DNA of 41,479 bases from assembly GCA_016713985.1 (NCBI GenBank), contig JADJOD010000038.1, positions 1-41,479 on the forward strand, given 5' to 3'. Position numbers and translations under genes: made by a program. The stretch is from Lewinellaceae bacterium (GTDB taxonomy: Bacteria > Bacteroidota > Bacteroidia > Chitinophagales > Saprospiraceae). Under the pieces are notes generated by a model that was not told where the DNA came from, searched no databases, and worked only from the letters and a program-made list of their open reading frames with translations. Below, piece by piece: positions 11,972 through 22,600 of this stretch; position 1 is the first letter of the stretch; each line of letters starts with the position of its first letter.

Positions 11972-12661
11972 TTAACCGTGTCGCCATTCACTCGGCGTTT
12001 TCCCAAAGGCCTCCAGGAACATCGTGGAAAAATAGGCGGGTGTGGAGAAGCCGACTTCGTAGGCGATTTCGGCGATGGTGAGTGTACCGTCGCGAAGCAG
12101 TTCCCGGGCTTTTTGCAAGCGGATATTGCGAATGAACACGCTCGGCGAGGCGCCCGTCAGCGCTTTGACTTTCCGGAATACCTGGCTGCGGCTCATGCCC
12201 AATGCCTGCTCCAGTTCAGGCATGTCAAAATCCGTTTCAGAGAGTCGCGCTTCCACCACTTCGCGGATTTTGAGCAGAAAAGCGTCCTCCAGCGCCAGCG
12301 CCGGGTCGTCGTTCGGTTCCGGTTGGAAGGGCATGGCAGCATATCGCTCCTGCAACAGGCGGCGCATTTTGACGAGGTTTTCCAGCCGGATTTGTAGTTC
12401 CGCAGGTTCAAAAGGTTTGGCCAAATAATCGTCGGCGCCGCGTCTCAGCCCGGCGATGCGGGATTCGAAATCGGCGCGGGCGGTGAGCAGTACGATGGGG
12501 ATGTGGCTGGTGCGTTCGTCGTTTTTGAGTGTTTCACAGAGCTCGAACCCGTCTTTTTCCGGCATCATCACGTCGCTGATGATGATGTCGGGAATACGTT
12601 CGACGGCTTTTTGTATCCCGACCGCCCCGTTTTCGGCGGTCATGACGCGGTAGTCGTTTTT
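11972..12661 (-). CDS. Hybrid two-component system, segment 3 of 3: response-regulator receiver and AraC-type DNA-binding domain
   Basis: C-terminal cytoplasmic output of the sensor-regulator. The receiver carries the phospho-acceptor Asp in IIISDVMMPEKDGFELC, the conserved Thr/Ser region VLLTARAD, and Lys in YLAKPFEP. An AraC/XylS pair of HTH motifs follows. The second is TIAEIAYEVGFSTPAYFSTM with FGKTPSEWR after it, the standard end of this class. The receiver's first strand (LLLITEDNPDVRFYIAECAK) lies in segment 2. The T run at 12657-12661 is five bases where six would join the frames, so the protein is almost certainly one chain. It should bind DNA near its target genes once phosphorylated by the fused kinase. 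Confidence 0.86.
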   Translation of the reverse strand, partial: KNDYRVMTAENGAVGIQKAVERIPDIIISDVMMPEKDGFELCETLKNDERTSHIPIVLLTARADFESRIAGLRRGADDYLAKPFEPAELQIRLENLVKMRRLLQERYAAMPFQPEPNDDPALALEDAFLLKIREVVEARLSETDFDMPELEQALGMSRSQVFRKVKALTGASPSVFIRNIRLQKARELLRDGTLTIAEIAYEVGFSTPAYFSTMFLEAFGKTPSEWRHG

Positions 12662-15600
12662 GCACATTCGGCGATATAAAACCGCACGTCCGGGTTGTCC
12701 TCCGTGATCAGCAAAAGCGGCCGATGATCCTCCTCCTCCGGGTCATCGAAGGGTGCGACCTCGTATTCCACGCGTGTATCACCCGTGGCTTGTGAAATGG
12801 CCAGCGGCTGGAACGCCGGCGACGGCGGCGTGTACGGCAGCGTGATATGAAAGGTGGTTCCGGCGCCCGGCCGGCTTTCCACCGAAATCGTGCCGTTCAT
12901 CAGTTTTACCAGTTCCTGCACTAAGGCCAGGCCAATTCCGGTTCCTTCACTTTTGCGGGTAGTGGAATCATCTACCTGGTAGAAACGGTCGAATATACGC
13001 CCCAGTTTGTCTTCCGGGATACCGGCGCCCGTGTCCGCAATTTGAATATACACGGAGGCCGGGCGCCGCGTATTTTCGTTTCCTTCCAATGGTAAATTGT
13101 CCATCGCAAATCGCAAATCGATTTGTCCGCCTTCGGGCGTGAATTTCAACGCGTTGGAAATCAAATTGACGAGAATGGTTTGTATTTTTTCCTGGTCGAA
13201 AGCCATGTCCAGTTCGGATACCTCCGATTGAAAATGCAGCCGGATGCGCCGGGTTTGCGCGTAGGAATGGAACGACTCCAACTGGTAACGCAAAAAGGCC
13301 GTGAAATCACCGTTGGCCAGGTTTAGTTTCAGTTTGCCGGACTCCAGGCGCGACAATTCCAGCAGTTGATTCACTAAGTTCAGCAATTGCCGGCTGTTGC
13401 GCCGAACCATTTCGGCGGCCTGGTCGTGATCGGCTTTGGCGCCCGAGGCGAAGTATTTTTTCAAAGATTCCACCATGCCGAGGATCACAGTGAGCGGCGT
13501 ACGGAATTCGTGGCTGATGTTGGTGAAAAACCGGGATTTGAACACATCCAACTCTTGCAGCCGGTGGGTTTCTTTTTCGGCTATTCGCCGGGCCAGCTGA
13601 AACCGGTAAAAATAAAAACCGGCTGCAGCCACTATCCCGGTGTAGAGCAGATAAGCCCACCAGCGCTTGTACCAAAATTCCTGCACGACCAGGTGCAGGG
13701 CGATCTCCCGGCTGCTCCAGTTGCCGCGGTTGTCGGCGCCCCGCAAGTGCAGGGTATAGGCGCCCGGCGGTAGCCGGTCGATGCGCAGCTCCCGGTTGGA
13801 ACCCAAGTAGTTCCAGTCTTTGTCCAGCCCGTCGATTTTGTAGGAAAACTGGTTGCCGCCGGAGTGGTGGTACGAACCCAGCGCCAGGCGCAGGCGCAGA
13901 AAACGGCTGCCGGGGACCACCGTAATGACAGAACCGTCGAGGATGCCTTCGTACCGGACGGTCAGGCTGTCGTTCAGGCCCGTGACCGACATTTCGGAGA
14001 CCAGCAAAGGCGCATCGTTTGTCTCCAGGTTCAGATCTCGTTGATCGAAGGTATTGACCCCGTTCATGCCACCGAAATAAAAACGGCCGTAATCCCGGTC
14101 AAAAAAATACGAAAATCGGTTGAACTCGTTGTGCGACAGGCCATCGGCCGTGGTGTAATTGCGGAAGGTTTTCAGTTTTGTATCGAAATACGACAGGCCG
14201 CTGAAGGTACTCAACCAGTAGTTCCCTTTCTCATCGGGCAAAATACCCACAGTGCTGTTGTTGCGCAGGCCGTTTTCCCGCGAATAAACAGCGACAACCT
14301 TGCCTTTCCGGGGGTCAAAAATGTGTAATCCGCCCTCCATGGTGCCCACCCAAAGCAACCCCTTTTCGTCTTCGTGGATACAGGTAATATGGTTACCGTT
14401 AAAACCGGAGGGGTTGCCCGGATCGGCGATAAACGATTGACTTTCCGCTTTTTCCACATCGACACGAATCAACCCGGCCACGGTGGTCCCTACCCAGATC
14501 GTGCCGTCGCGGGCGGCCATGATGAAGCTGGGCCGGGAATCTTCCAGCAACCGGCTGCCGTTTTTGTTCCGGTAGGGAGTAATGGCGCCGGAGGCGGGGT
14601 CCAGGTTCAGCAGGCGGCCGTCGCGTGTAACCATCCACAGTTTGCCGTCTTTGCCGAAGGCGATCCCCCAGACTTCGTTATAACTTGCTTTGATCTGGTT
14701 GATACGGGTAGAATAAAATGAAAGTGTATTCCGGCCGGGCACGTATTTCAACACCCCGCCCAGGCCGGTTATCCACAAAGCGCTGTCGCCCTGAGCCAGG
14801 AGATTGCGCGGGAACTGGAATTCGTTGAGCAGTTTTAAGTGGGGCAAACGGTCGCCCGGACGGGTCAGCGTATTGGTTTTCAGATCCAATTCGAAAATGC
14901 CGTCGCGTTCGGTGGTGATGTACAGGTTGTTTTTCCCCAGTTTCGCCATACCCCGGATACTCATGCCGTATGGCTCATCGCCCAGTTCGCGGTCCAGCAA
15001 GGTTTTGAACCGTTCCGGGCGAATCCGGAAATGATTAAACCCGTTACCGGAACCGGCCAGCAGCCCCTGCGTAAAATCTTCGCTGAACACCTGGTCGATA
15101 ACCGTCTGGTGCCGGAACACCCAGCTGTAATCGATAACCTGCCCTGCTGCTGTCAGCAAAAAACAACCCTTAGCCGGGTCGGGCGGCGTAGTTTGATAAG
15201 CCAGAAAGTTGCCTTTTTTATCCGCCGTGAAATAATAGGCTGCCCGCGGCAACAAGGGATGCGGTTTATCGATCACAGTGGTGGCCGTGTTGATGACATA
15301 CACCATTTGCCCCGGCACGGTGAGCCAGATTTCTCCCCCGGCGGCCTCCGTCAGGCCGATGTTTTCGGAATTGAGGCTGGCAACGGGGGTAAAACCGTCC
15401 AGCTTGCACGACTGGAGTTTACGTCCCGTGCCGTCTGTCCGGACCAGTTCCAGTACAGAGGTGCCCTGTAGTTCATAGGCAAACCAGTAGGTACCGTCAG
15501 AAGCCCTCAGGAACTGGATTATCGTCATCGACATACGCGGGTGGAGACTGGTTTCCAGTACTTTACGAAATACTTGCCCCTGCTCGTCGTATTCAAAAAC

Positions 15601-15840
15601 AAGCCCTTGTCCGTTTTGTATAACCAGGAAGTGCAAGGCTCCGTCTGGGGCGCGGGAAAAGGCATGACATTTCCCTTTAAATGCTGACGATGGGTCAAAA
15701 ACGAAAGGGGTCAGGCGGCCGGTCATCGGATCCAGCAGGTCTATGGGGCCTTCTTCCTGGGTTTCGTAACCGACCAACAACTTACCTGTCCGGTCGGGCA
15801 ATACCGCGTAAATTTTAGTGTAACCGGATCTTGTGCCTGC
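12660..15840 (-). CDS. Hybrid two-component system, segment 2 of 3: periplasmic propeller, Y_Y_Y domain, membrane helix and histidine kinase
   Basis: Main sensory and kinase part. Reg_prop-type propeller blades recur (KGLLWVGTMEGGLHIFD, GTIWVGTTVAGLIRVD, GNYWLSTFSGLSYFD), followed by a Y_Y_Y beta-sandwich (FSYKIDGLDKDWNYLGSN). One membrane helix follows (WAYLLYTGIVAAAGFYFY), then the kinase. The H box is FFTNISHEFRTPLTVILG. The N box is ILVNLISNALKFTPEGG, and the glycine-rich boxes are DTGAGIPEDKLGRIFDRF and GTGIGLALVQELV. The histidine in SHEFRTP is the expected autophosphorylation site. Such sensors usually detect glycans through the propeller in gut Bacteroides, but no SusC/SusD pair or glycosidase lies nearby here, so the ligand is open. 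The frame joins segment 1 near 15840 only after a small indel is repaired. Confidence 0.88.
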
Positions 15841-16150
15841 TCCGGGGGCGGCAATCGTAGTTGAGAAAATCGTAGCCGTCGAAACGGTTCAGGCCATCGA
15901 ACGTGGCAATCCACAAAAAGCCTTGTTTGTCTCCGGCAAAATAGTTCACATTCCGATTGGAAAGCCCTTGTTCAATGGAATAGTTTTCCACCTCAACCCT
16001 GGCGGCACTCCCGTTCTGGCCGCGTAACGGCCATGCTGCTATACCTATGAGCACAAGGAGCGCGATGGGTTTAAGTCTGGCGGCAAACTCGCGTTTTTTA
16101 CCGCCATTTCCCCTGGAATAATTAAATGTACAGGATTTCCAGACGTCCAT
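15841..16150 (-). CDS. Hybrid two-component system, segment 1 of 3: signal anchor and first propeller blade
   Basis: N-terminus of the sensor-regulator. It has a basic stretch, then PIALLVLIGIAAWPLRGQ as signal peptide or anchor. The entry into the first blade follows: NYSIEQGLSNRNVNYFAGD, FLWIATFDGLNRFDGYDF. SIEQGLSNxxV and GLxRFDGYxF are the signature of the first Reg_prop blade in this class. I used the ATG at 16150; a later non-ATG start closer to the hydrophobic core cannot be excluded because the leader before it is long (about 27 residues). The frame breaks near 15840, where the downstream frame reads IAAPGAGTRSGYTKIYAV. The upstream region carries an inverted repeat at 16221-16250. 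Confidence 0.75.
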
Positions 16151-16220
16151 TTTCTTTCAACGCAACGATAAGCGGGCCAAGATCGGGATTTTCAAACCGA
16201 TTATTGTCCTTTCCTGCTCG

Positions 16221-16250
16221 TTTATCTTTTCATCTATGAGAAAAGATAAA
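16221..16250. promoter_or_regulatory. Inverted repeat upstream of the hybrid two-component gene
   Basis: Perfect 11-bp arms, TTTATCTTTTC (16221-16231) and GAAAAGATAAA (16240-16250), with an 8-base spacer. It lies 71 bases before the start codon at 16150 and beyond the terminator of the previous gene, so it is in the right place for an operator controlling the sensor-regulator, possibly by itself. It could instead be a second, weak, terminator-like hairpin. No clear TAnnTTTG box was found next to it. Confidence 0.4.
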
Positions 16251-16292
16251 TACCCCAACCGGTAGCGTTTTTGCCATATCGCGAGCCTCCGG

Positions 16293-16333
16293 AAAAACAG
16301 CGGGCCTGTTGCCGTGGTGGCAACAGGCCCGCT
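16293..16333 (-). terminator. Intrinsic terminator of the BNR-propeller gene
   Basis: A perfect 15-bp GC-rich inverted repeat, arms 16319-16333 and 16299-16313 with loop GTGGT/ACCAC. Read on the minus strand it is followed within two bases by a run of five T (16293-16297). It begins 21 bases after the stop at 16355. Stem, loop and T run all fit a rho-independent terminator, so the giant gene upstream is probably transcribed separately from the hybrid sensor gene. Confidence 0.85.
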
Positions 16334-16354
16334 TAAAAGGCATACGATCCCGCT

Positions 16355-19300
16355 TTACCTTGCCGCCGCCATCTTCCCCGACAGCACCCCGAACGGCGTC
16401 ACCAATTCATACCACAACACGCCCGATGCAACGCCTAAATCGAAGGTTTCATCGTGTCTGCCCGCAGCGTATTGCGCTTTCTTTTCTGCCAACATTTTTC
16501 CCGCAACGTCAAACACCCGCAACTGCGCCTCACAATCTTCCGGCAACACAAAACCGATGGATGTCCGGTGGTTAAACGGATTAGGGGTATTTTGCAGCAG
16601 GCGGTATTCCGGGGCGCCAGCAACATTCGGGTTGGTGCCGGTCGCTTCGGAATACACCAGTTCCACGCCGGATTCCGCCAGGGTGCTGTTGTAAATATAC
16701 CCCGGCAGCACGTCATCGTCCAATCCCAACACATCGCTCAGTTTGACGCCCGTGGTCAAGGCAGTAAAATGCAATCTGAATACCGGAGCGGCATCACTCA
16801 GCGCGGTCTGCGTTGACCTCGTCCATACCATACGAATTTCACCTTCTGTCAGGTTGTATGTACCGAAATTATCCAGCGAAACAGGTAATGCCGTCAGCGG
16901 TTCGATTTCCACCAGTTGCAACTGACCGGGATCAAAACGCAACGCAAACTGGAAGGAGGTCAGGTCGTTCTGTCCGTCGGCGCGAAACTCCGCAATTACC
17001 ACAGCGCCGGTTTCCAACTCCTGGTCTTGCACCCGCCAGACGAGCGGATTCCCCGCCCCGAAATTAACCGGGTTGGCAAAGGTTGTCACCACATCGCCCA
17101 GTTTGACCCCCTTGAAGTCCTGGCCTGTCTGGTTGCTGTTTATGCCGTTGAGGGCAATTTGCTCCGGAAAACCCCAGGGCACATTCGGGTTGGGGAAGGT
17201 ATAGGATGCCGGGACAAAACGCCAGGAAGTAATCTGGTTCAATGCTGCGTTGTTGCCCAACAAGGCCTGGTTGAGAAGTGTAGCATCTAAAGTAGTGATG
17301 GAATTGTTTTTGTTCACGTCGGCTGCGATCCGTTTAAACGGCGCCGGCAACAAAGTGATGTTTCCCACGTGCTGCTGGATCGCCGTTACGTCGGCAGAGG
17401 TCACGCCGTTGAGTTTGTTGATACTTTTTACCGGTTTGAGGATAAAATTGCCACTCGCAGCGGGTATCGAAATCAGGTAATCCCCTGCCGGATCTGTCAG
17501 GTCGTTACCCGTGCCCGTGCCGCTGAGGTTCACCGTGGCGTTGTTCACCCCACTGAGGCCATCATGTTCCCACTTAATCGTACCGCTGAATTCGATATTG
17601 CAGGCTCCCCCTACGCTTACCGTGTGTATATCCGTACCCTGGCAGCCATTGCTGTTGGTCACGGTAACGGTATAGGTCGTGGTAGCCGTGATGTTCGTAA
17701 AGCTTGCCATCTGTCCTGCGCCGCCGCTGTTCGACCAGGCATAGGCCGTATAGCCCGCCCCTGCATTCAGCGTCACGCTGCCGCCGCTGCACACACTGCC
17801 CGGGCCGCTGATGGATGGCGTCGGCAAGGCATTGACCGTAACCGTGTGGCTGGCGATGACCGTGCAACCGTTCGCACCGGTCACTTGCACCGTGTACGTC
17901 GTCGTTGCTACGAGGTTGGAAAAGGTTGCCGTCTGGCTTGATCCGCCGCTGTTCGACCAGGCATAGGCCGTATAGCCGGCTCCGGCATCCAGCGTCACGC
18001 CGCCGCCGCTGCACACACTTGCCGGGCCGTTGATGGATGGAGCCGGCACTGTATTGACCGTAACCGTATGACTGGCGATGGCCGTGCAGCCGTTCGCGCC
18101 GGTCACTTGCACCGTGTAGGTCGTCGTTGCTACGACGTTGGAGAACGTCGCCGTTTGGCTTGATCCGCCGCTGTTCGACCAGGCATACGCCGTATAGCCG
18201 GCTCCGGCGTCCAGCGTCACGCTTCCGCCGCTGCACACACTTGCCGGGCCGCTGATCGAAGGCGTTGGCAAGGCATTGACCGTAACCGTGTGGCTGGCGA
18301 TGGCCGTGCAGCCATTTCCATCTGTTACCTGCACGGTGTAGGTCGTCGTTGCTACGACGTTGGAAAAGGTTGCCGTTTGGCTTGATCCGCCGCTGTTCGA
18401 CCAGGCATAGGCCGTATAGCCGGCTCCGGCGTCCAGCGTCACGCTTCCGCCGCTGCACACACTTGCCGGGCCGCTGATCGATGGCGTCGGCAAGGCATTG
18501 ACCGTAACCGTATGGCTGGCGATGGCCGTGCAGCCATTTCCATCTGTTACCTGCACGGTGTACGTCGTCGTTGCTACGATGTTGGAAAAGGTCGCCGTCT
18601 GGCTTGATCCGCCGCTGTTCGACCAGGCATAGGCCGTATAGCCGGCTCCGGCATCCAGCGTCACGCCGCCGCCGCTGCACACACTTGCCGGGCCGCTGAT
18701 CGATGGCGTCGGCAAGGCATTGACCGTAACCGTATGACTGGCGATGGCCGTGCAGCCGTTCGCGCCGGTCACTTGCACCGTGTACGTCGTCGTTGCTACG
18801 ATGTTGGAAAAGGTCGCCGTTTGGCTTGATCCGCCGCTGTTCGACCAGGCATAGGCCGTATAGCCCGCCCCGGCGTCCAGCGTCACGCCGCCGCCGCTGC
18901 ACACACTGCTCGGGCCGCTGATCGATGGCGTCGGCAAGGCATTGACCGTGACGGTAAGGCTGGCGCAAGAGGCCGGCGTGGCGCATCCGCCTTCACCCCG
19001 CACATAATAAGTAGTAGTTGTGCCGGGTGACACCACGATGCTGGTGCCGCTGCCTGCCGCCGTACCGCCGCAGGAGCCGGAGTACCATTGCCAACCGGCG
19101 GCACCGTTCAGGTTGCCGGAAGCGATGCTCACTGTGGTGGCTTGACCGGAACACGTTGGATTGACCGATGCGCTAAGGGTCGGAACATCGGGATTTACGC
19201 AGGTGGCTTCTGCCAACTGAAAATCGCTCAAGGCAGCCACGCCGGTGATTTCCGTGCTGTTGGCCGTCCGGGTTCCCATCGCCGGGTAAGTCCAGTTGGG

Positions 19301-19628
19301 CGCATCATATTTTCCTGCGATCAGGCTGGAAGTATTGACAGAAGGATCAAGGTCGGCGGTCAGGAAATTAAACACCGCATCATAGGTGGTAAATGTCGTT
19401 CCGCTGTTGGTCAGCGACCAGTAGCGGTTGACACTTCTGGAAGCGTTCAGCGTGGCCGACCCGATTTGCGGATGGTCACCCGAAACGGCTTGGGCGATCA
19501 GGTCGCCGGCAGCGGAGACGGAGGCAAAGGTTAACGTCGCGGGCGTGTAGTTAGTCGAAGCAACATCTCCGATTTCGAAGTTGAGACTGACGCCGGAACC
19601 GGTAGCCACATTTTTCTGCAATTTCCCC
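16355..19628 (-). CDS. Giant secreted BNR-propeller protein, segment 2 of 2: tandem Ig/PKD-like repeats, dockerin-like, cohesin-like and T9SS type A sorting domains
   Basis: C-terminal part of a protein of about 2,440 residues. First comes a sandwich typical of Bacteroidota surface proteins (SVNRYWSLTNSGTTFTTYD). Six nearly identical 74-residue repeats follow (see repeat entry). Then comes the shared cassette. A small beta-sandwich (EFSGTIKWEHDGLSGV) leads to two calcium-loop motifs of dockerin type, SINKLNGVTSADV and ADVNKNNSITTLDATLL. A cohesin-like domain follows (SFQFALRFDPGQLQLVEI, then EGEIRMVWTRS and VFRLHFTAL). The end is the sorting signal LLQNTPNPFNHRTSIGFVLP with VFDVAGKML. Export is by the type IX system. 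The frame joins segment 1 at 19625-19628, where a run of four C should be three. A strong terminator follows the stop. Confidence 0.85.
17604..18935 (-). repeat. Six tandem 222-bp repeats coding for 74-residue Ig/PKD-like modules
   Basis: Each unit reads PSISGPASVCSGG, then VTLDAGAGYTAYAWSNSGG, SQTATFSN, VATTTYTVQVT, NGCTAIASHTVTVNALPT. The six copies differ by only a few residues (for example GANGC or DGNGC, and INGPAS in one copy). The last copy, nearest 17604, is the most divergent. The length is 6 x 222 = 1332 bases, and the DNA of the five inner units is nearly identical. Such near-identity implies recent expansion or ongoing gene conversion, and copy number may vary between strains or be collapsed by assembly. 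Confidence 0.9.
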
Positions 19629-22600
19629 AAAATATGCCCCGGAAGTCCTGGTCACGGATCCCGATGCCGGAATAATTACCCGGTTTGCGCCCGTGCTGAT
19701 GACGCCGGCGCTCAGGTTGAGTGTTCCGTTTACGGTCGTATTCACGCTGCCGCTCAGGGTAAGCCCGGCGGCGTTGTTCATCGTCAGGTTGTTGAAGGCG
19801 GTGGCATTCGAGCCGGCGAGGTTTTGGTTGGCGGTGCCGTTGAACGTGACCGTGCCGGCGCCCGGAGTGAAGGTACCGTTGTTGGTCCAGTGGCCGCCGA
19901 CGTTCAGGTTGAGGCCGTTGGCGTTCAGGGTACCGCCGGAAATGGTCACGTCATTTTTTACCGTCAGGCCATTAGTAAATAATTGGGCCGTGGGTGCGTT
20001 GGTGGCGTTTACGGTCAGGTTGTACAACGGTACCGTGCTGTTGATTCGAATAGTTTGAGCGGCAGAAGTAGAGGCATTACCGATTTGTAAGGTTCCTCCG
20101 CTGACAATGTAGTTGGTCGAAGCAATAATGACTTCACCCGCTGTATTGGAGGATTGTTTTTGGACGACTATCGTTCCGCCACTCATCACGAACGAAGCAT
20201 TCGGTGACAAATAGAACGGCGCCCGGGTAGTACTGCTGGAGCCGACGGTAAACACGGTCAGTATGCCGCCTGTTTGAATGTAATGACAGCTAGAATTGGG
20301 AGGATCATTCGCGACAAACCTGGCTGCAATATTCAGGGCGCCGCCTTCCATCATAAGGGTCCCATTATTCAAGTATTCAAGGCTATTGCCAGCGTTCGTA
20401 CCCACGTTGACCGTGCCCGCAGATACGCGCAAAAGCCCGCCGTTGAGATACCAAGTGAAAGCGCCTGAGTTGATGGTGCCGCCGTTGTTCCACAATCCTT
20501 TTCCGGTAGCCAAATTTGTGGCAGAATTATCATCGGAAAAAGGCGTAATGGTGGAAGCGCTCGATAGTTTGAACGTACCCGAAGTAATTACCAGAGGGTT
20601 AACAGATGCATTTAAGGTGATCAGCGCTGTTGCCTCGAGGATATTCTCCAGCGCGCCTTTGTTAACCCGGAGAATATTAAAATTGGTTGTCGCGGTTCCT
20701 TTAATGGTCTGCAGGGCGTTGCCACCGTTGAACTCGACCGTGCCCGCCCCCCGGGTGAAGGTACCGTTGTTGATCCAGTCGCCGGCGACTTGCAGGGTGT
20801 AGGAAACGGACGCGTCCATACTCAATGATGCGCTGGATTCGATGGTAAGATTACTACAGGAGGCTCCGGCGGCGTTGATGAGCGGATAGAAGGGCCGGCC
20901 GGTGGGAATATATGCGCCATCTGTGGCCGTCGGCACGGTGCCGGGGCCCCAGTTGCCGGTGTTGAACCAGTCGGTGTTCACGTTGCCGGTCCAGTCGTGC
21001 GAGTAAGTATTGGCACAAACCGGCGTAAGCCCGGCCGAATACTGGTTGCTGCCATTGACCGACCAGATTTTATAGCAATAAGTAGTACCCGGCGTCAGGC
21101 CTGTATGGTTGAAATTGGTGAGATTGCCCACATAAACGACGGTGCCGCCGCCAGGCAAACTGTTGCCGGATGAGTACGCCGTGCCGTCGGCCGGAACGCC
21201 GAAAATAGTAGTCGGCGAAGTGGCGATCAGGACGTTGTTACCGGCGCCATTGAGCGTCCAGGAAAGATCGATCTGGGTGGAACTGATCGAAGCGGCGGCC
21301 AGGTTGGCGGGATCGACGGTATTCACCACGGCCAGATCACTTTGCCATATCCCGCGGCCGTAGGTGGCCGCCGTTATCCGGCTGTTGTTGGGGTTGGCAT
21401 CGTAGTAGATTTCCAGTTCCCGGATATCCACGGGCGGCAGACCGGAACTGAACAACATCCAGTCGGAAAGGGTGGCATCTTTATACCACACGCCAGTCTG
21501 GTTGCCGATGTAAATACCTTCGCTGGCGTCTTTATCAAGCACTAAGCAATTGATAAACAGCGCGGGCAGGTTACCCGTGACGTCAGTCCAACTCACACCT
21601 TTGTCCGTGGATTTAAACACCTTCATACCTGCCGTGGCATACACGATATTTTCGTCGGTGGGGTGCGCTTTGATGTCCGATACCGTCAATCCTTCCGGTT
21701 TTGTGACGGCGGTCCACGTCACGGAAGCCGCAGCGGCGTTGGCATTGTCCGAACGGTACACGACCGATGAGCCGCCGCTCCCCCTGGAAATATACAGGAT
21801 ATTCAGGTTGGCGGGCGACTGCTCCACGATCCGGATGGTCGCGCCCGCGGCAAACGTACTGATGGCTTCCCAGACCACCGAACCGGAGGGCGAAGCCGTG
21901 ACGTTGGTGCTCCGCCAAACATTTTCACGGGGGAAAAACATGGTGCCGGGGTTGTTGCGGTGGAGCATGTAAGGCGCGATAAATGCCGCCGGATCAGTCA
22001 GTGCGGAAATAATATTGGATCCCGAACCCAGCACCCCGGTCGATGAGCGCCGCAAAGCGCCCGACTGCGTTTCGCGGTAACAAAAATTGGCGTTGCTGTA
22101 GTCAATAGCGCACTCGCCGCCATCACCCCCTGCCACAGTGGTAAAGCTGGAACCGTTGTTGGTCCCCGAAACCCCGTTGTCCTGGAATCCCGCCAGAACG
22201 GTGTTCGACGCATGGGCGCTCTGGCCAATTTTGTACACCTGACCGATAGACAGGTCGGTGGTGATATCCGTCCAGGTGGTACCGCCGTCGGCGGTATAGG
22301 CTATACCGCCGTCGTGGCCGAGGTATAATCGGGCAGGGCTGTGCAGCGGCGACCATTGGTACCAGTGGTGGTCGGCGTGCACGGATGCGGCGCAATTGGC
22401 CGTCGGGTCGCCGGGTGCAAAGCCGCTGCCCACCCAGTGTGTTACGGGCGACCAGTTTACGCCGCCGTTGGTGCTTTTCCAGCTGTTGATCGAACCGACG
22501 TATATAATGTCTGCATTGGTTTGATCCACTTCGATGGCCAGGTCGTACGTTGCCTGGCTGGCCGTCCCGCTGCCATCACAAGCATAGTCGAAAATATTGG

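Noticed and set aside
14839..15471. A 210-codon open frame on the plus strand
   Set aside because: It is antisense to the propeller part of the hybrid two-component gene and has no recognisable motif.
17604..18935. A CRISPR-like array from evenly spaced repeats
   Set aside because: The whole 222-bp unit is conserved and coding, with no short repeat and unique spacer alternation.
17574..18986. A 470-codon open frame overlapping the tandem repeats in a second minus-strand frame
   Set aside because: The repeat length (222) is a multiple of three, so an open alternative frame in one unit is open in all. It has no start context, is full of Arg, and lies wholly inside the repeat-coding gene.
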